The notes under the pieces were generated by a model. It had not been told where the DNA came from, searched no databases, and worked only from the letters and a program-made list of their open reading frames with translations. From Muriicola sp041358175 (lineage in GTDB: Bacteria; Bacteroidota; Bacteroidia; Flavobacteriales; Flavobacteriaceae), in assembly GCF_041358175.1 (NCBI RefSeq), contig NZ_JBGKBE010000008.1, positions 62,001 through 126,000 of the forward strand: DNA of 64,000 bases, in the 5' to 3' direction. Below are positions 43,756 through 52,237 of this stretch, piece by piece (the stretch's first letter is position 1; every line of letters begins with the position of its first letter). The translations under genes and the position numbers were made by a program.

Positions 43756-43832
43756 ACTTCGGAATTATGATCTTTGCAAAGTAAGAAAAGGGAGCGGGAT
43801 TATAAAACGGGATTGTCAAAAATCTATCATGA

Positions 43833-43875
43833 TATCTGATCAATTGATAATTTTAAGACGGTATCTTGATCAATT
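43833..43875. promoter_or_regulatory. Direct repeat upstream of the acyl-CoA ligase gene
   Basis: TATCTGATCAATT (43833-43845) recurs as TATCTTGATCAATT (43862-43875), with one extra base, at 29 bases start to start. The repeats lie about 80-120 bases upstream of the ligase start codon, above a TTACTTTG element at 43777-43784 (minus strand) that loosely resembles a -7 box. A regulator binding site is possible; nothing identifies the protein. Confidence 0.3.
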
Positions 43876-43903
43876 TCAATATTCTTGACGAAAATAAGTT
43901 ACA

Positions 43904-44626
43904 CTAAGGGTTTAGTTTTTTAAACTGCTTTTGGAACTTTTTTTTGAACTTGCTATATTTTAAAGGGTCTGCCAACTGATTCCATATCCGATAGTCTAGT
44001 TCCGCGTTACGCAATGCAAATTCTCCGGAAGGATGGATAATGAGTGCCCAGTTCCTCCTCGATTCTCTACCATTTCCGAAAGTATTCTTCAACAAAAGCA
44101 GATTGTCCTTATACCATTCTTGTCCTTCAAAGGAGAGTGGATGCCCTTTATTTTCAGAAAAAAAATGATAGACTTTGGTATTCTTTCTTTCGGTACTGTT
44201 GCACTTTTTATGCCCTTCAATAAAGGTTTTATGGGAAATTAAATGCGAATGGGTGCCGTTTTTATAATAAACAATGGTGTCGTTCTTTGGGAAATTTTCA
44301 ATCCCTTTTAGTTCATTTTCGTAATGAATCAGTATGGTCTTTGTAGTGTCAACATTATTTCGTTGTGCCAGAAGTTTAAATAGTTGTTCCTTAGGCTTTC
44401 TTTTGATCTTGTCAAAATAGTATGAAAGGTACAACACGTTGTAAATGATACTGTCGTTTGCATACCGTTGTCCATAATAAAGACCGGAACGCACCTTTTT
44501 ATTATAAATGCGCTTGGAAATCTCAATTTTACCCTCATCCAGAAATAGTTCCTTCCTGACTTGTCCATTTGCGGAGGTAACAAGGACCAAAAACAATACA
44601 ATATAAATACTATTATACCTGATCAA
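43904..44626 (-). CDS. Exported protein of unknown function downstream of purL
   Basis: I do not recognise this protein. I prefer the TTG start at 44626, 4 bases after the purL stop, which gives 240 residues beginning with a signal peptide (YNSIYIVLFLVLVTSANGQ). An ATG at 44662 inside purL would add 12 residues in front of it. The mature protein is rich in Lys, Tyr and Asn, with strand-like pieces (ILIHYENELKGI, DTIVYYKNGTHSHLIS, WALIIHPSGEFALRNAELDYRIW) and a basic tail (KFKKKFQKQFKK). No catalytic motif is clear. The DNA appears more AT-rich than purL. It may be carried by readthrough from purL. Confidence 0.7.
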   Translation of the reverse strand: MIRYNSIYIVLFLVLVTSANGQVRKELFLDEGKIEISKRIYNKKVRSGLYYGQRYANDSIIYNVLYLSYYFDKIKRKPKEQLFKLLAQRNNVDTTKTILIHYENELKGIENFPKNDTIVYYKNGTHSHLISHKTFIEGHKKCNSTERKNTKVYHFFSENKGHPLSFEGQEWYKDNLLLLKNTFGNGRESRRNWALIIHPSGEFALRNAELDYRIWNQLADPLKYSKFKKKFQKQFKKLNP

Positions 44627-44630
44627 TGCC

Positions 44631-47600
44631 CTAGTTTCTACTTTCCAGCCACTTTCTAGCATTTACAAAAGCTTCAAGCCAGGGCGACACTTCGTCTTTA
44701 CCTGAAGGATAATGCGCCCAGTTCCACGGAAAAATACTCCGCTCAATGTGGGGCATGGTTACCAAATGCCTTCCGGAAGGATCGCAGAGCATTGCGACAT
44801 TGTAATCACTGCCATTGGGGTTGGCCGGATATTGGTCATATCCGTAGGTCGCGACAATGCCATATCGGTTTGCAGGGTAGGGCAGGGAAAATTTACCTTC
44901 TCCATGCGAAATCCAGACTCCCAACGTGCTCCCTTCGAGAGAAGCTAACATTACCGAATTGTTCTTTTCAATACAGACGGAGGTAAAATTGCTTTCGTGT
45001 TTATGTGAATCGTTGTAGGTCATTTTTCCATGTACCTCATGCTCCGGATTGATCAGCTCCAATTCCATAAACAGCTGGCAGCCGTTACAAATACCTACAG
45101 AGAGCGTATCCGGTCTGGAAAAAAACCTTTGCAGCGCAAGTTGCGCCTTTTCATTGTACTTAAAAGCCCCGGCCCAGCCCTTGGCACTGCCTAAAACATC
45201 CGAATTGGAGAAACCTCCTACTGCCCCTATAAACTGAATATCCTCAAGGGTTTCCCGCCCACTGATCAAGTCGGTCATATGCACGTCCTTTACATCGAAT
45301 CCGGCAAGAAACATAGCGTTGGCCATTTCCCTTTCTGAATTGCTGCCTTTTTCCCTTAAGATGGCAGCCTTGGGTCTGGATCCCTGAAAAACGGGTAATT
45401 TTCCTTCAAAATGTTCAGGGAAGCGGTAGATCAAAGGCTGATTCTTATAATTCTCATACCGCTGCCTGGCAAGGTCTCCCGAGGTCTGTTTCTGATCGAG
45501 CAGATAGGATGTTTTAAACCACAGATCCCGCTGTTCATATATATTCAAAACAACCCGGTCTTCACCGTTTATAATGGCAAGTTCTGGTTTTTCAACAACT
45601 GAACCTATACGATAAAACTCGATCTTGTTTTTCTCAAAAGCCTTTTCAACCGCAGAACTTCTGGCCTGAATAACCACTGCTGCATTTTCAGCAAACAAGA
45701 GCTTTGTTGTATCCTTTTCATCGAGGGATGAAAGGTCGAGCTGTGCCCCCAGTTGATTGTCCGCAAAGCACATTTCAAGCAAGGTGGTGATAAGTCCGCC
45801 CGAAGCCACATCATGACCAGCCACTATTTCTCCTTCCTTTATAAGTTCCTGCAGTGTATTGAAAGTCTTTTTGAAATTTTCAGTATCTCTAATGGTAGGT
45901 GCATTATCGCCCACCTTGTTTAAACTCTGCGCAAAGGAAGATCCACCAAGGGCAAATTTAACCTGTGAGAAATTAATGTAGTAGATGCTGCCGTTTCTTT
46001 TCTTAAAAACTGGTTCTACTACCTTATTCACATCACTACAATGGGCTGCCGCAGAAATAATCACGGTTCCGGGAGAGAGTACTTCCTGGTCTTTGTATTT
46101 CTGTTTCATGGAAAGTGAATCCTTTCCTGTGGGAACATTGATACCCAGTGCTATAGAAAAATCGGAAACAGCGCTTACGGCTTCAAACAGGCGGGCATCT
46201 TCTCCCTCGTTACGGCAGGGCCACATCCAGTTAGCCGATAAGGAAACTGAAGCGAGTCCGTCCTCAAGGGGTGCCCAGACTAAATTTGTAAGTGCTTCGG
46301 CAATACTGTTAAGACTTCCCGCAGTCGGATCGATCAGGCCGGAAACAGGGGAGTGGCCAATACTTGTCGCTATACCTTCTTTTCCCTTATAATCGAGCGC
46401 CATCACCCCTACGTTGTTTAGAGGTAACTGCAAAGGTCCTGCACATTGCTGTTTAGCCACTCTGCCACCTACACACCTGTCGACTTTATTGGTGAGCCAG
46501 TCTTTACACGCCACGGCTTCGAGCTGCAAAACATCTCCCAGATATTTTTTGAACTGCCCGAAGGCATATTCGGGAGCCTCATATGTCCTGATCACAGATG
46601 TATCGGTCATAATTGTTTTGGGAGAACTTCCAAACATGTCTGCAAGGTCCAGGTCCATCGGTTTTTCATTCCGCTTAATCGATTCAAAGGTAAAGCGGTT
46701 GTCTCCGGTGGCGACGCCCACCTTATACATGGGAGCCCGTTCTCTGGATGCGATACGTTCAAGAAAGGCGCAATCTTTTTCCCCGATCACCAATCCCATA
46801 CGTTCCTGAGATTCGTTTCCGATAATTTCTTTTGCAGAGAGGGTAGGATCTCCAATAGGCAGCTTGTCCATATCTATTTTCCCACCGGTTTCCTCCACGA
46901 GCTCAGACAAGCAATTGAGATGGCCACCTGCCCCATGATCGTGAATAGATACTACGGGGTTGTGATCATTTTCTACCAGGCCACGGATAGCATTGGCAGC
47001 CCTTTTCTGCATTTCCGGGTTGGATCTTTGTACGGCATTGAGTTCTATGGCAGAACTGAATTCTCCGGTATCTGCACTGGATACGGCAGCTCCACCCATC
47101 CCGATACGGTAATTATCCCCGCCTAAAATCACGATCTTATCTCCCTTATTGGGCTTGTCTTTCAGGGCCTGATCTGCTTTGCCATACCCGATTCCACCGG
47201 CTAACATGATCACTTTGTCATACCCCAGCATACGCTGATGTTCCTGGTGCTCAAAAGTAAGTACTGAACCTGCGATCAGTGGCTGACCGAATTTATTTCC
47301 AAAATCAGAAGCCCCGTTCGAGGCCTTGATCAAAATATCCATAGGGGTTTGATATAACCACGGTCTGGCTGCATTCGCCTGTTCCCAGGGCCGATCTTCT
47401 TCCAGACGGGAGTAAGATGTCATATAGACAGCGGTTCCGGCCAGGGGAAGCGATCCTTTCCCACCTGCTAGTCGATCTCTGATTTCCCCTCCTGAGCCTG
47501 TTGCAGCCCCATTGAAGGGTTCTACGGTTGTGGGAAAATTATGTGTCTCTGCCTTAAGAGAAAGAACCGACTCAAATTTAGTTTCCTTGTAATAATCCGG

Positions 47601-48287
47601 TTTATCCGGTGTAGCCGGGGCAAACTGAACGGCTTGCGGACCTTTGATAAAAGCCACATTATCTTTATAGGCTGATACTATGTTATTCGGATTTTTTTCT
47701 GAGGTCTTTCTGATCAGTTTAAAAAGGGAGGAAGATTTCTCTTCTCCATCGATGACAAATACCCCATTGAAGATCTTATGACGGCAGTGTTCTGAATTTA
47801 CCTGACTAAAGCCGAAGACTTCAGAATCAGTAAGTGGCCTTCCCAGTTTCTCTGCAAGATTTTCAAGGTAGGCTACCTCTTCTGCACTCAGGGCCAGGCC
47901 TTCCTTCTGGTTATAGGCAGCGATATCTGATATAGGCAAAATAGTTTCTATCTCCACTGCAATGGTAAAGATATCCTGCGTTAGAGAACTGTATTTCTGG
48001 GAAAGCATAGGATCGTAATCCTTGTAGCCTTCAGCTACAGCCTGAAATTCTTCAATCCTGCTTATCCCGGTGATCCCCATGTTCTGGGTGATCTCAGTGG
48101 CATTGGTACTCCAGGGAGTGATCATTGCTGCCCTTGGTCCAATAAAAAAAGCGTCGACAGACGCTGAAGATATCAGATGCTGATTGCCGAACAGCCAGCT
48201 TAGTTTCCCCATGTCGGGTTCGCTTAGTTCCTTTTGCGATTCTACCGCGTATACTTTATCAGAAGGATCCCCGAAAAAATAGATCAT
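44631..48287 (-). CDS. purL: Phosphoribosylformylglycinamidine synthase, large single-chain form
   Basis: The 1218-residue enzyme converts FGAR, glutamine and ATP to FGAM in step four of purine synthesis. It has the long form found in proteobacteria, Bacteroidota and eukaryotes: an N-terminal PurS-like part (about 1-150), two AIRS-like synthase halves (FGFSQVNSEHCRHKIFNG, KAETHNFPTTVEPFNGAATGSGGEIRD seen in order), and a C-terminal glutaminase with the nucleophile Cys in VGICNGCQLFMEL and a His/Glu site in PHIERSIFPWNW. No separate PurQ or PurS is needed. The gene has its own TAAATTTG element upstream. Confidence 0.97.
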   Translation of the reverse strand: MIYFFGDPSDKVYAVESQKELSEPDMGKLSWLFGNQHLISSASVDAFFIGPRAAMITPWSTNATEITQNMGITGISRIEEFQAVAEGYKDYDPMLSQKYSSLTQDIFTIAVEIETILPISDIAAYNQKEGLALSAEEVAYLENLAEKLGRPLTDSEVFGFSQVNSEHCRHKIFNGVFVIDGEEKSSSLFKLIRKTSEKNPNNIVSAYKDNVAFIKGPQAVQFAPATPDKPDYYKETKFESVLSLKAETHNFPTTVEPFNGAATGSGGEIRDRLAGGKGSLPLAGTAVYMTSYSRLEEDRPWEQANAARPWLYQTPMDILIKASNGASDFGNKFGQPLIAGSVLTFEHQEHQRMLGYDKVIMLAGGIGYGKADQALKDKPNKGDKIVILGGDNYRIGMGGAAVSSADTGEFSSAIELNAVQRSNPEMQKRAANAIRGLVENDHNPVVSIHDHGAGGHLNCLSELVEETGGKIDMDKLPIGDPTLSAKEIIGNESQERMGLVIGEKDCAFLERIASRERAPMYKVGVATGDNRFTFESIKRNEKPMDLDLADMFGSSPKTIMTDTSVIRTYEAPEYAFGQFKKYLGDVLQLEAVACKDWLTNKVDRCVGGRVAKQQCAGPLQLPLNNVGVMALDYKGKEGIATSIGHSPVSGLIDPTAGSLNSIAEALTNLVWAPLEDGLASVSLSANWMWPCRNEGEDARLFEAVSAVSDFSIALGINVPTGKDSLSMKQKYKDQEVLSPGTVIISAAAHCSDVNKVVEPVFKKRNGSIYYINFSQVKFALGGSSFAQSLNKVGDNAPTIRDTENFKKTFNTLQELIKEGEIVAGHDVASGGLITTLLEMCFADNQLGAQLDLSSLDEKDTTKLLFAENAAVVIQARSSAVEKAFEKNKIEFYRIGSVVEKPELAIINGEDRVVLNIYEQRDLWFKTSYLLDQKQTSGDLARQRYENYKNQPLIYRFPEHFEGKLPVFQGSRPKAAILREKGSNSEREMANAMFLAGFDVKDVHMTDLISGRETLEDIQFIGAVGGFSNSDVLGSAKGWAGAFKYNEKAQLALQRFFSRPDTLSVGICNGCQLFMELELINPEHEVHGKMTYNDSHKHESNFTSVCIEKNNSVMLASLEGSTLGVWISHGEGKFSLPYPANRYGIVATYGYDQYPANPNGSDYNVAMLCDPSGRHLVTMPHIERSIFPWNWAHYPSGKDEVSPWLEAFVNARKWLESRN

Positions 48288-48317
48288 AAACCAGGTTTAA
48301 ACAGGATTTTAAGAGCC

Positions 48318-48325
48318 CAAATTTA
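48318..48325 (-). promoter_or_regulatory. -7 promoter element of purL
   Basis: On the minus strand this reads TAAATTTG, an exact TAnnTTTG match, 30 bases before the purL start codon. No clear -33 element is visible and no PurR-like operator was recognised. Confidence 0.5.
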
Positions 48326-48414
48326 CATTAAATCTGTCGCTTTTTAACATCGACCTATCAACAGTTTTCAAGGGTCATTGTTCATTACTTTACCCTTTTC
48401 AGCTAACAGAAATG

Positions 48415-49626
48415 TTAATCCCTTTGCAATAAAGCTATATAAAAGCCATCGTATCCTGATTTATGAGCATAGATACGTCGCTCTTCTGCAAGGGAAAACA
48501 ATTTACCTTCTTCAGAGTCCAAAAAGTGTTTTATTTGCTGGTCATTTTCCTGAGGAAGCACTGAACAGGTGGCATATACCAATTTACCCTTTGGTTTCAC
48601 CATCTTACTGTAGTCTTTCAATAGCTCCCTCTGGGTGGTAATTAGCTTTTCCAGGTTCTCCGGCTGGATTTTCCATTTGGTATCCGGGTTTCTTCTGAGA
48701 ACACCAAGACCTGAACAGGGAGCGTCTATAAGCACCCTGTCTGCCTTCTGATGAAGTTTTTTAATCACCTTTGAAGAGTCGATCAACCTGGTTTCCAGAT
48801 TATGAGCCCCGTTTCTTCGGGCACGACGCTTTAGCTCATGAAGTTTTTTTGGATAGATATCCAGGGCGATTAGTTGTCCCTTATTTTCCATCAGGGCTGC
48901 CAGATGCAGCGATTTACCTCCGGCCCCGGCACATGCATCTACAACTCTCAGCCCAGGAGCAACATCCAGCATGGGAGCAACGAGCTGGGAAGAAGCATCC
49001 TGTACCTCGAACCACCCGTCCTTAAATGCCTGGGTTGTAAAGACATTTGTTCTCTCTCTTAAAACCAGGGCATACGGGTATCCTGAAATAAGATCTGTAG
49101 CGATTCCTTCCTCCTCTAATCGCTGTCTCAGGTACGGCATGGAGGTTTTAAGAGTATTGGTTCTTAACACTACCGGTGCCAGCTGATTCAGCGCATGTAA
49201 TTCCTTTTCCCAGAATTTTTCACCAAAGGCTTTAAGTCCCACATTATCTATCCAGTCAGGGATAGATTCCCTGTATTTCCTCACTTTTGACAATTCATCA
49301 AAGCGTCCTTTGATCCTCCTTGTGGGGGTGTCTTCCAGTTGCTTCCAATTAGGAAGTGGTATACCGCGAAGGACCGCCCAGACAGAAAATAGCCTGAAAA
49401 AATTAGCCCGGCTGTATGGTTCTTTTACCTCTGCTATTTCTGCATATAATCGTTTCCATCGCACGATATCGTATATAGTTTCAGCGATAAAACCCCTGTC
49501 TCTGGAGCCCCAGCGTTTGTCTCTTTTTAACGTTTGTTCAACCGCCTTGGAAGCGTAGACTCCTTCATTGAAAATCAGCTGTAGTCCGTCTACTACGGCA
49601 AATACCAGATTCCTGTGTAAGCGCAT
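48415..49626 (-). CDS. RsmB/NOP-family RNA (cytosine-C5) methyltransferase
   Basis: The 403-residue enzyme has an N-terminal NusB-like helical region (AVEQTLKRDKRWGSRDRGFIAETIYDIVRW), then a Rossmann-fold SAM domain with VVDACAGAGGKSLHLA (SAM binding), IALDIYPKKL, and the two catalytic cysteines in VLIDAPCSGLGVLRRNPDTKW and LVYATCSVLPQEN. The family methylates cytosine C5 in rRNA or tRNA; E. coli RsmB acts on 16S rRNA C967. Which site this one modifies cannot be told. It is monocistronic with a clear -7 element and is divergent from the BNR lipoprotein gene. Confidence 0.93.
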   Translation of the reverse strand: MRLHRNLVFAVVDGLQLIFNEGVYASKAVEQTLKRDKRWGSRDRGFIAETIYDIVRWKRLYAEIAEVKEPYSRANFFRLFSVWAVLRGIPLPNWKQLEDTPTRRIKGRFDELSKVRKYRESIPDWIDNVGLKAFGEKFWEKELHALNQLAPVVLRTNTLKTSMPYLRQRLEEEGIATDLISGYPYALVLRERTNVFTTQAFKDGWFEVQDASSQLVAPMLDVAPGLRVVDACAGAGGKSLHLAALMENKGQLIALDIYPKKLHELKRRARRNGAHNLETRLIDSSKVIKKLHQKADRVLIDAPCSGLGVLRRNPDTKWKIQPENLEKLITTQRELLKDYSKMVKPKGKLVYATCSVLPQENDQQIKHFLDSEEGKLFSLAEERRIYAHKSGYDGFYIALLQRD

Positions 49627-49643
49627 TGGAAAATTTTAGGTTG

Positions 49644-49651
49644 CAAAGGTA
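49644..49651 (-). promoter_or_regulatory. -7 promoter element of the RsmB-like gene
   Basis: On the minus strand this reads TACCTTTG, an exact TAnnTTTG match, 17 bases before the start codon at 49626, which implies a very short leader. Confidence 0.6.
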
Positions 49652-49696
49652 CCGTTTTAAGCAGGAAAGACTATATTTTAGAATAAATTAAATCAG

Positions 49697-50725
49697 ATGC
49701 GCAAATTAGTATCCTTTTGTCTTTTTATCGTCATTCTAAGTTGTTCTGATCACTCATCTCCACGATATTTCAGCAGTGTTGAAATTGAGGATCTTTTTAC
49801 TGATTCTGTCAGTATAAGGGCATTGGAAGTCATGGATGGGAGCGTTGCTTTTGCCGGAACCGGGGGAGTTTTCGGAACAGTTGATTTGTCAACGGGGCAA
49901 ATTAGAGCAAAACAGCAACGGTACGATACACTATATCCTGAATTCAGGGCTGTAGGGCATACTCAAACAGACTTTTTTATGTTGTCTGCAGGCAGGCCTG
50001 CCTTGTTGTTTAAAACGGGAAATCAGGGCTTGATGGAATTGGTCTACAAGGAAGATAAGGAAGGGGTGTTTTACGATTCGATGGCCTTCTGGAATAACAA
50101 TGAAGGCCTTGCCATAGGAGATGAGATGGGCGGGTGCCTGTCTTTACTTGTTACGCGTGATGGGGGTTCCAGCTGGAGGAAAATACCCTGTTCAGAATTA
50201 CCTGAGGCCATTCCCGGGGAGGGGGCCTTTGCTGCCAGTAACACAAATATTGCGCTTTTTAAGGACAAGGTCTGGATTGGGACTACTGAAGGCAGGATTT
50301 TTTATTCGCCTGATAAGGGCAATACCTGGGAAGTTTTTGAAACGCCTATCAATAGCAAGGAACCTACTCAGGGAATATATAGCCTGCATTTTACATCGGG
50401 CAAAAAGGGTATTGCCATGGGAGGAGATTACACAGAACCAGAAGGTAAGACAGGGAATAAAGCCCTTACTCTTGATGGTGGAAAAACCTGGAGCCTTGTG
50501 GCGGATGGAGATATTCCCGGTTATACGAGTTGTGTTCAGTTTGTTCCCGGCAGTAGGGGCAATGGGATTATAGCGGTCTCTTACTCAGGAGTTAGTTATT
50601 CAGCTAATACAGGAGAACAATGGATAAAGCTCTCTGAAGAACCTTTTTACACCCTGCGGTTTGTAAATGATTCAACTGCTTACGCTGCGGGTAAATTCAG
50701 GATTTCAAGGCTTACCTTTAAATAG
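49697..50725 (+). CDS. YCF48/BNR-like propeller lipoprotein
   Basis: The 342-residue protein has a lipoprotein signal (VSFCLFIVILSC, Cys16). Propeller blades follow with Asp-box turns: TRDGGSSWRKI, SPDKGNTWEVF, TLDGGKTWSLV and SANTGEQWIKL, and the family pattern of alternating fact and blade (IGTTEGRIFYS, SGKKGIAMGGDY). It resembles YCF48/HCF136-type proteins, which act as assembly factors in phototrophs; in heterotrophic Bacteroidota similar proteins are annotated only as oxidoreductase-like or BNR proteins. No catalytic residues are evident. Role unknown, at the cell envelope. Confidence 0.85.
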   Translation: MRKLVSFCLFIVILSCSDHSSPRYFSSVEIEDLFTDSVSIRALEVMDGSVAFAGTGGVFGTVDLSTGQIRAKQQRYDTLYPEFRAVGHTQTDFFMLSAGRPALLFKTGNQGLMELVYKEDKEGVFYDSMAFWNNNEGLAIGDEMGGCLSLLVTRDGGSSWRKIPCSELPEAIPGEGAFAASNTNIALFKDKVWIGTTEGRIFYSPDKGNTWEVFETPINSKEPTQGIYSLHFTSGKKGIAMGGDYTEPEGKTGNKALTLDGGKTWSLVADGDIPGYTSCVQFVPGSRGNGIIAVSYSGVSYSANTGEQWIKLSEEPFYTLRFVNDSTAYAAGKFRISRLTFK

Positions 50726-50756
50726 AGAAAAGGGCAGACAATGTCTACCCTTTTCT
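50726..50756. terminator. Hairpin terminator after the BNR lipoprotein gene
   Basis: AGAAAAGGG (50726-50734) pairs with CCCTTTTCT (50748-50756), and an inner AGAC/GTCT stem closes the loop after one mismatch. It begins at the last base of the gene region and could stop transcripts from both directions; the downstream T-run is weak. Confidence 0.6.
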
Positions 50757-50798
50757 GACTAACATACGACTCCTGTTAAAAAGTCAACCCAAATCTAA

Positions 50799-51152
50799 TT
50801 ATACATAAACAACTTTGTAAGTTCTGCCTATCCTCTTATAGTGTATTCCTTTATAGGCAAAATATTTCCTTCCTTTGATAAATACCACCTTATGACCTCT
50901 TGGCAGGGTTTTAATTACAATACCTCTTGGAGCGGCAGTAACTACATATTTTCTTCCTCTGGTCTTGTACCAAACACCAGCCGCAATATGATACCGGATC
51001 CCTTTGTGGATTACCAGCCTCGGTTTGTTAACAGTGGTTACCACTGTCCCGTGTTTGGGATATACTTTTACTTTAACAACTCTCTGTGCATTGGAAGCGC
51101 TTAAGGCTCCAAAAAATGCAATAACGACCAAAACAATTTTAAACTTTTTCAT
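50799..51152 (-). CDS. DUF6515-like small exported basic protein
   Basis: The 117-residue protein has a signal peptide (VLVVIAFFGALSASNAQ) and a highly basic mature part of repeating strand motifs: HKGIRYHIAAGVWYKTRGRKYVV, APRGIVIKTLPRGH and KVVFIKGRKYFAYKGIHYKRIG. The pattern of Tyr/Gly strands followed by APRGI and LPxGH is that of DUF6515, a small exported family of unknown function in Bacteroidota. It is monocistronic between hairpins on both sides. A cell-envelope or nucleic-acid-binding role could be imagined from its charge, but nothing shows it. Confidence 0.8.
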   Translation of the reverse strand: MKKFKIVLVVIAFFGALSASNAQRVVKVKVYPKHGTVVTTVNKPRLVIHKGIRYHIAAGVWYKTRGRKYVVTAAPRGIVIKTLPRGHKVVFIKGRKYFAYKGIHYKRIGRTYKVVYV

Positions 51153-51204
51153 AACGGTTTTTTTAGGGTTATACTTCTAAGACTGTAGAAACAGACAAGG
51201 GTTT

Positions 51205-51232
51205 AAAACAAAAGGAGGCTACTAGCCCCCTT
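51205..51232 (-). terminator. Terminator of the sigma/Spy-like operon
   Basis: On the minus strand AAGGGGGCT and AGCCTCCTT form a 9-base stem (one G-T pair) with a 3-base loop, followed by TTGTTTT. It lies 26 bases past the stop of the Spy-like gene. The plus strand also ends in T residues, so it could work both ways. Confidence 0.8.
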
Positions 51233-51257
51233 TTTATTGCGTTTTATCGAATTTCCC

Positions 51258-51698
51258 CTATTGTCGCCTTTTCTGTATTTGCTGTAATAACCTTTTTTTG
51301 AAATCATCTTCAGCCTTGATTAACAGAAAGGTCTTTCTTGCCGAGATAAGATTGGTCATTCGGTTGAGGAAGGCTATGTTTCTGTCATTTCTCTCTTTCT
51401 GAAGGGCGAGAAACTCACCCATCAACTGCTCAATCTGCGAGTCAGACATATTCTGAAAATTCCTTAGTCGGCCTCTGATGTCATTTCGTTCTTTAAGGCG
51501 CAGGGCTTCCAGGGTGGCTTCATGTTCATTATAAACAGGCCAGAAAATAGTGGCTTCTTCACTACTGAGATTCAGTCGTTCTGTGATAAAAGCGATCTTC
51601 AGGGATTTTATCTTGTCCATACCTTCACCAGTCTGTGCAAAGGTTGTGCTGCAGATTAGGAAAAGAGCAATTACGAGGAGTTTATTAAAATTCTTCAT
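51258..51698 (-). CDS. Spy/CpxP-like periplasmic protein (ECF sigma-linked sensor)
   Basis: The 146-residue protein has a signal peptide (LLVIALFLICSTTFAQ) and an all-helical mature part with LTERLNL-type helices (IAFITERLNLSSEEATIFWPVYNEHEATLEAL, split here by a turn) and heptad-rich charged helices ending KKRLLQQIQKRRQ. It resembles Spy/CpxP periplasmic chaperone-like proteins and the group annotated in flavobacteria as sensor of ECF-type sigma factor. It overlaps the anti-sigma-like gene by 14 bases and follows the sigma gene, so it probably senses envelope stress in that circuit. That role is by homology. Confidence 0.85.
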   Translation of the reverse strand: MKNFNKLLVIALFLICSTTFAQTGEGMDKIKSLKIAFITERLNLSSEEATIFWPVYNEHEATLEALRLKERNDIRGRLRNFQNMSDSQIEQLMGEFLALQKERNDRNIAFLNRMTNLISARKTFLLIKAEDDFKKRLLQQIQKRRQ

Positions 51699-52206
51699 CT
51701 AAATCGATATTTAATTCATCTAAATCATCTATGGTTTCTTCCAGGTAGTCCATGATTTGCTCATTATCTACCGAACTATCCATAAAATCGTCTAATTCGA
51801 GGCTGGCCAGCGGAACAACTTCCGCGATCTCAGAACTACTTAGCTCAAGATCTTCTGATTCTATGTAGCTGGTAATATCGGCAGCGGCAAGGTCGTCGAA
51901 AGAAAGGGCTTGAGTATTGTTCCATTCTATTCCAATTACCAGAACAAAAAGCACAGCTATTGCTGCTGCCGCATAGAAATAGGATTTGTACGGCCTGAGT
52001 TTAATTACCCGACCCTCTTTTTGAACTGTTTTGGTGAGAATGTCTTTTTCTACCTTATCAAAATAATCATCAGGTACAGCAAACCCTTCCATTTCAGGTA
52101 GTCCTTCAGCATCTTCTTCCTGTAATTTACTCAGGATCTGATCTGAAAGCCCCTCGAAATAGCCGGGTGGCGTTTTAAAACTGTTCTTTTTTGATATATT
52201 TTTCAT
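51685..52206 (-). CDS. Single-pass membrane protein, probable anti-sigma-like factor
   Basis: The 173-residue protein has no enzyme motif. Its cytoplasmic part contains two similar segments, KTPPGYFEGLSDQIL (about 11-25) and AVPDDYFDKVEKDIL (about 43-57), a repeat of a P-x-x-YF motif. One transmembrane helix follows (SYFYAAAAIAVLFVLVIGI, about 74-92), then a strongly acidic periplasmic tail with many Asp and Glu. The gene lies between the ECF sigma gene (31 bases upstream) and the Spy-like gene. Position and topology argue that it holds the sigma factor at the membrane, but it lacks a classical zinc anti-sigma motif. Confidence 0.75.
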   Translation of the reverse strand: MKNISKKNSFKTPPGYFEGLSDQILSKLQEEDAEGLPEMEGFAVPDDYFDKVEKDILTKTVQKEGRVIKLRPYKSYFYAAAAIAVLFVLVIGIEWNNTQALSFDDLAAADITSYIESEDLELSSSEIAEVVPLASLELDDFMDSSVDNEQIMDYLEETIDDLDELNIDLDEEF

Positions 52207-52237
52207 GGTTTAGGTATGATTTTGCTTTCTGTACAGC

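Noticed and set aside
46446..47126. 226-codon plus-strand frame inside purL
   Set aside because: It is an antisense shadow of conserved purL sequence; no start signal or domain.
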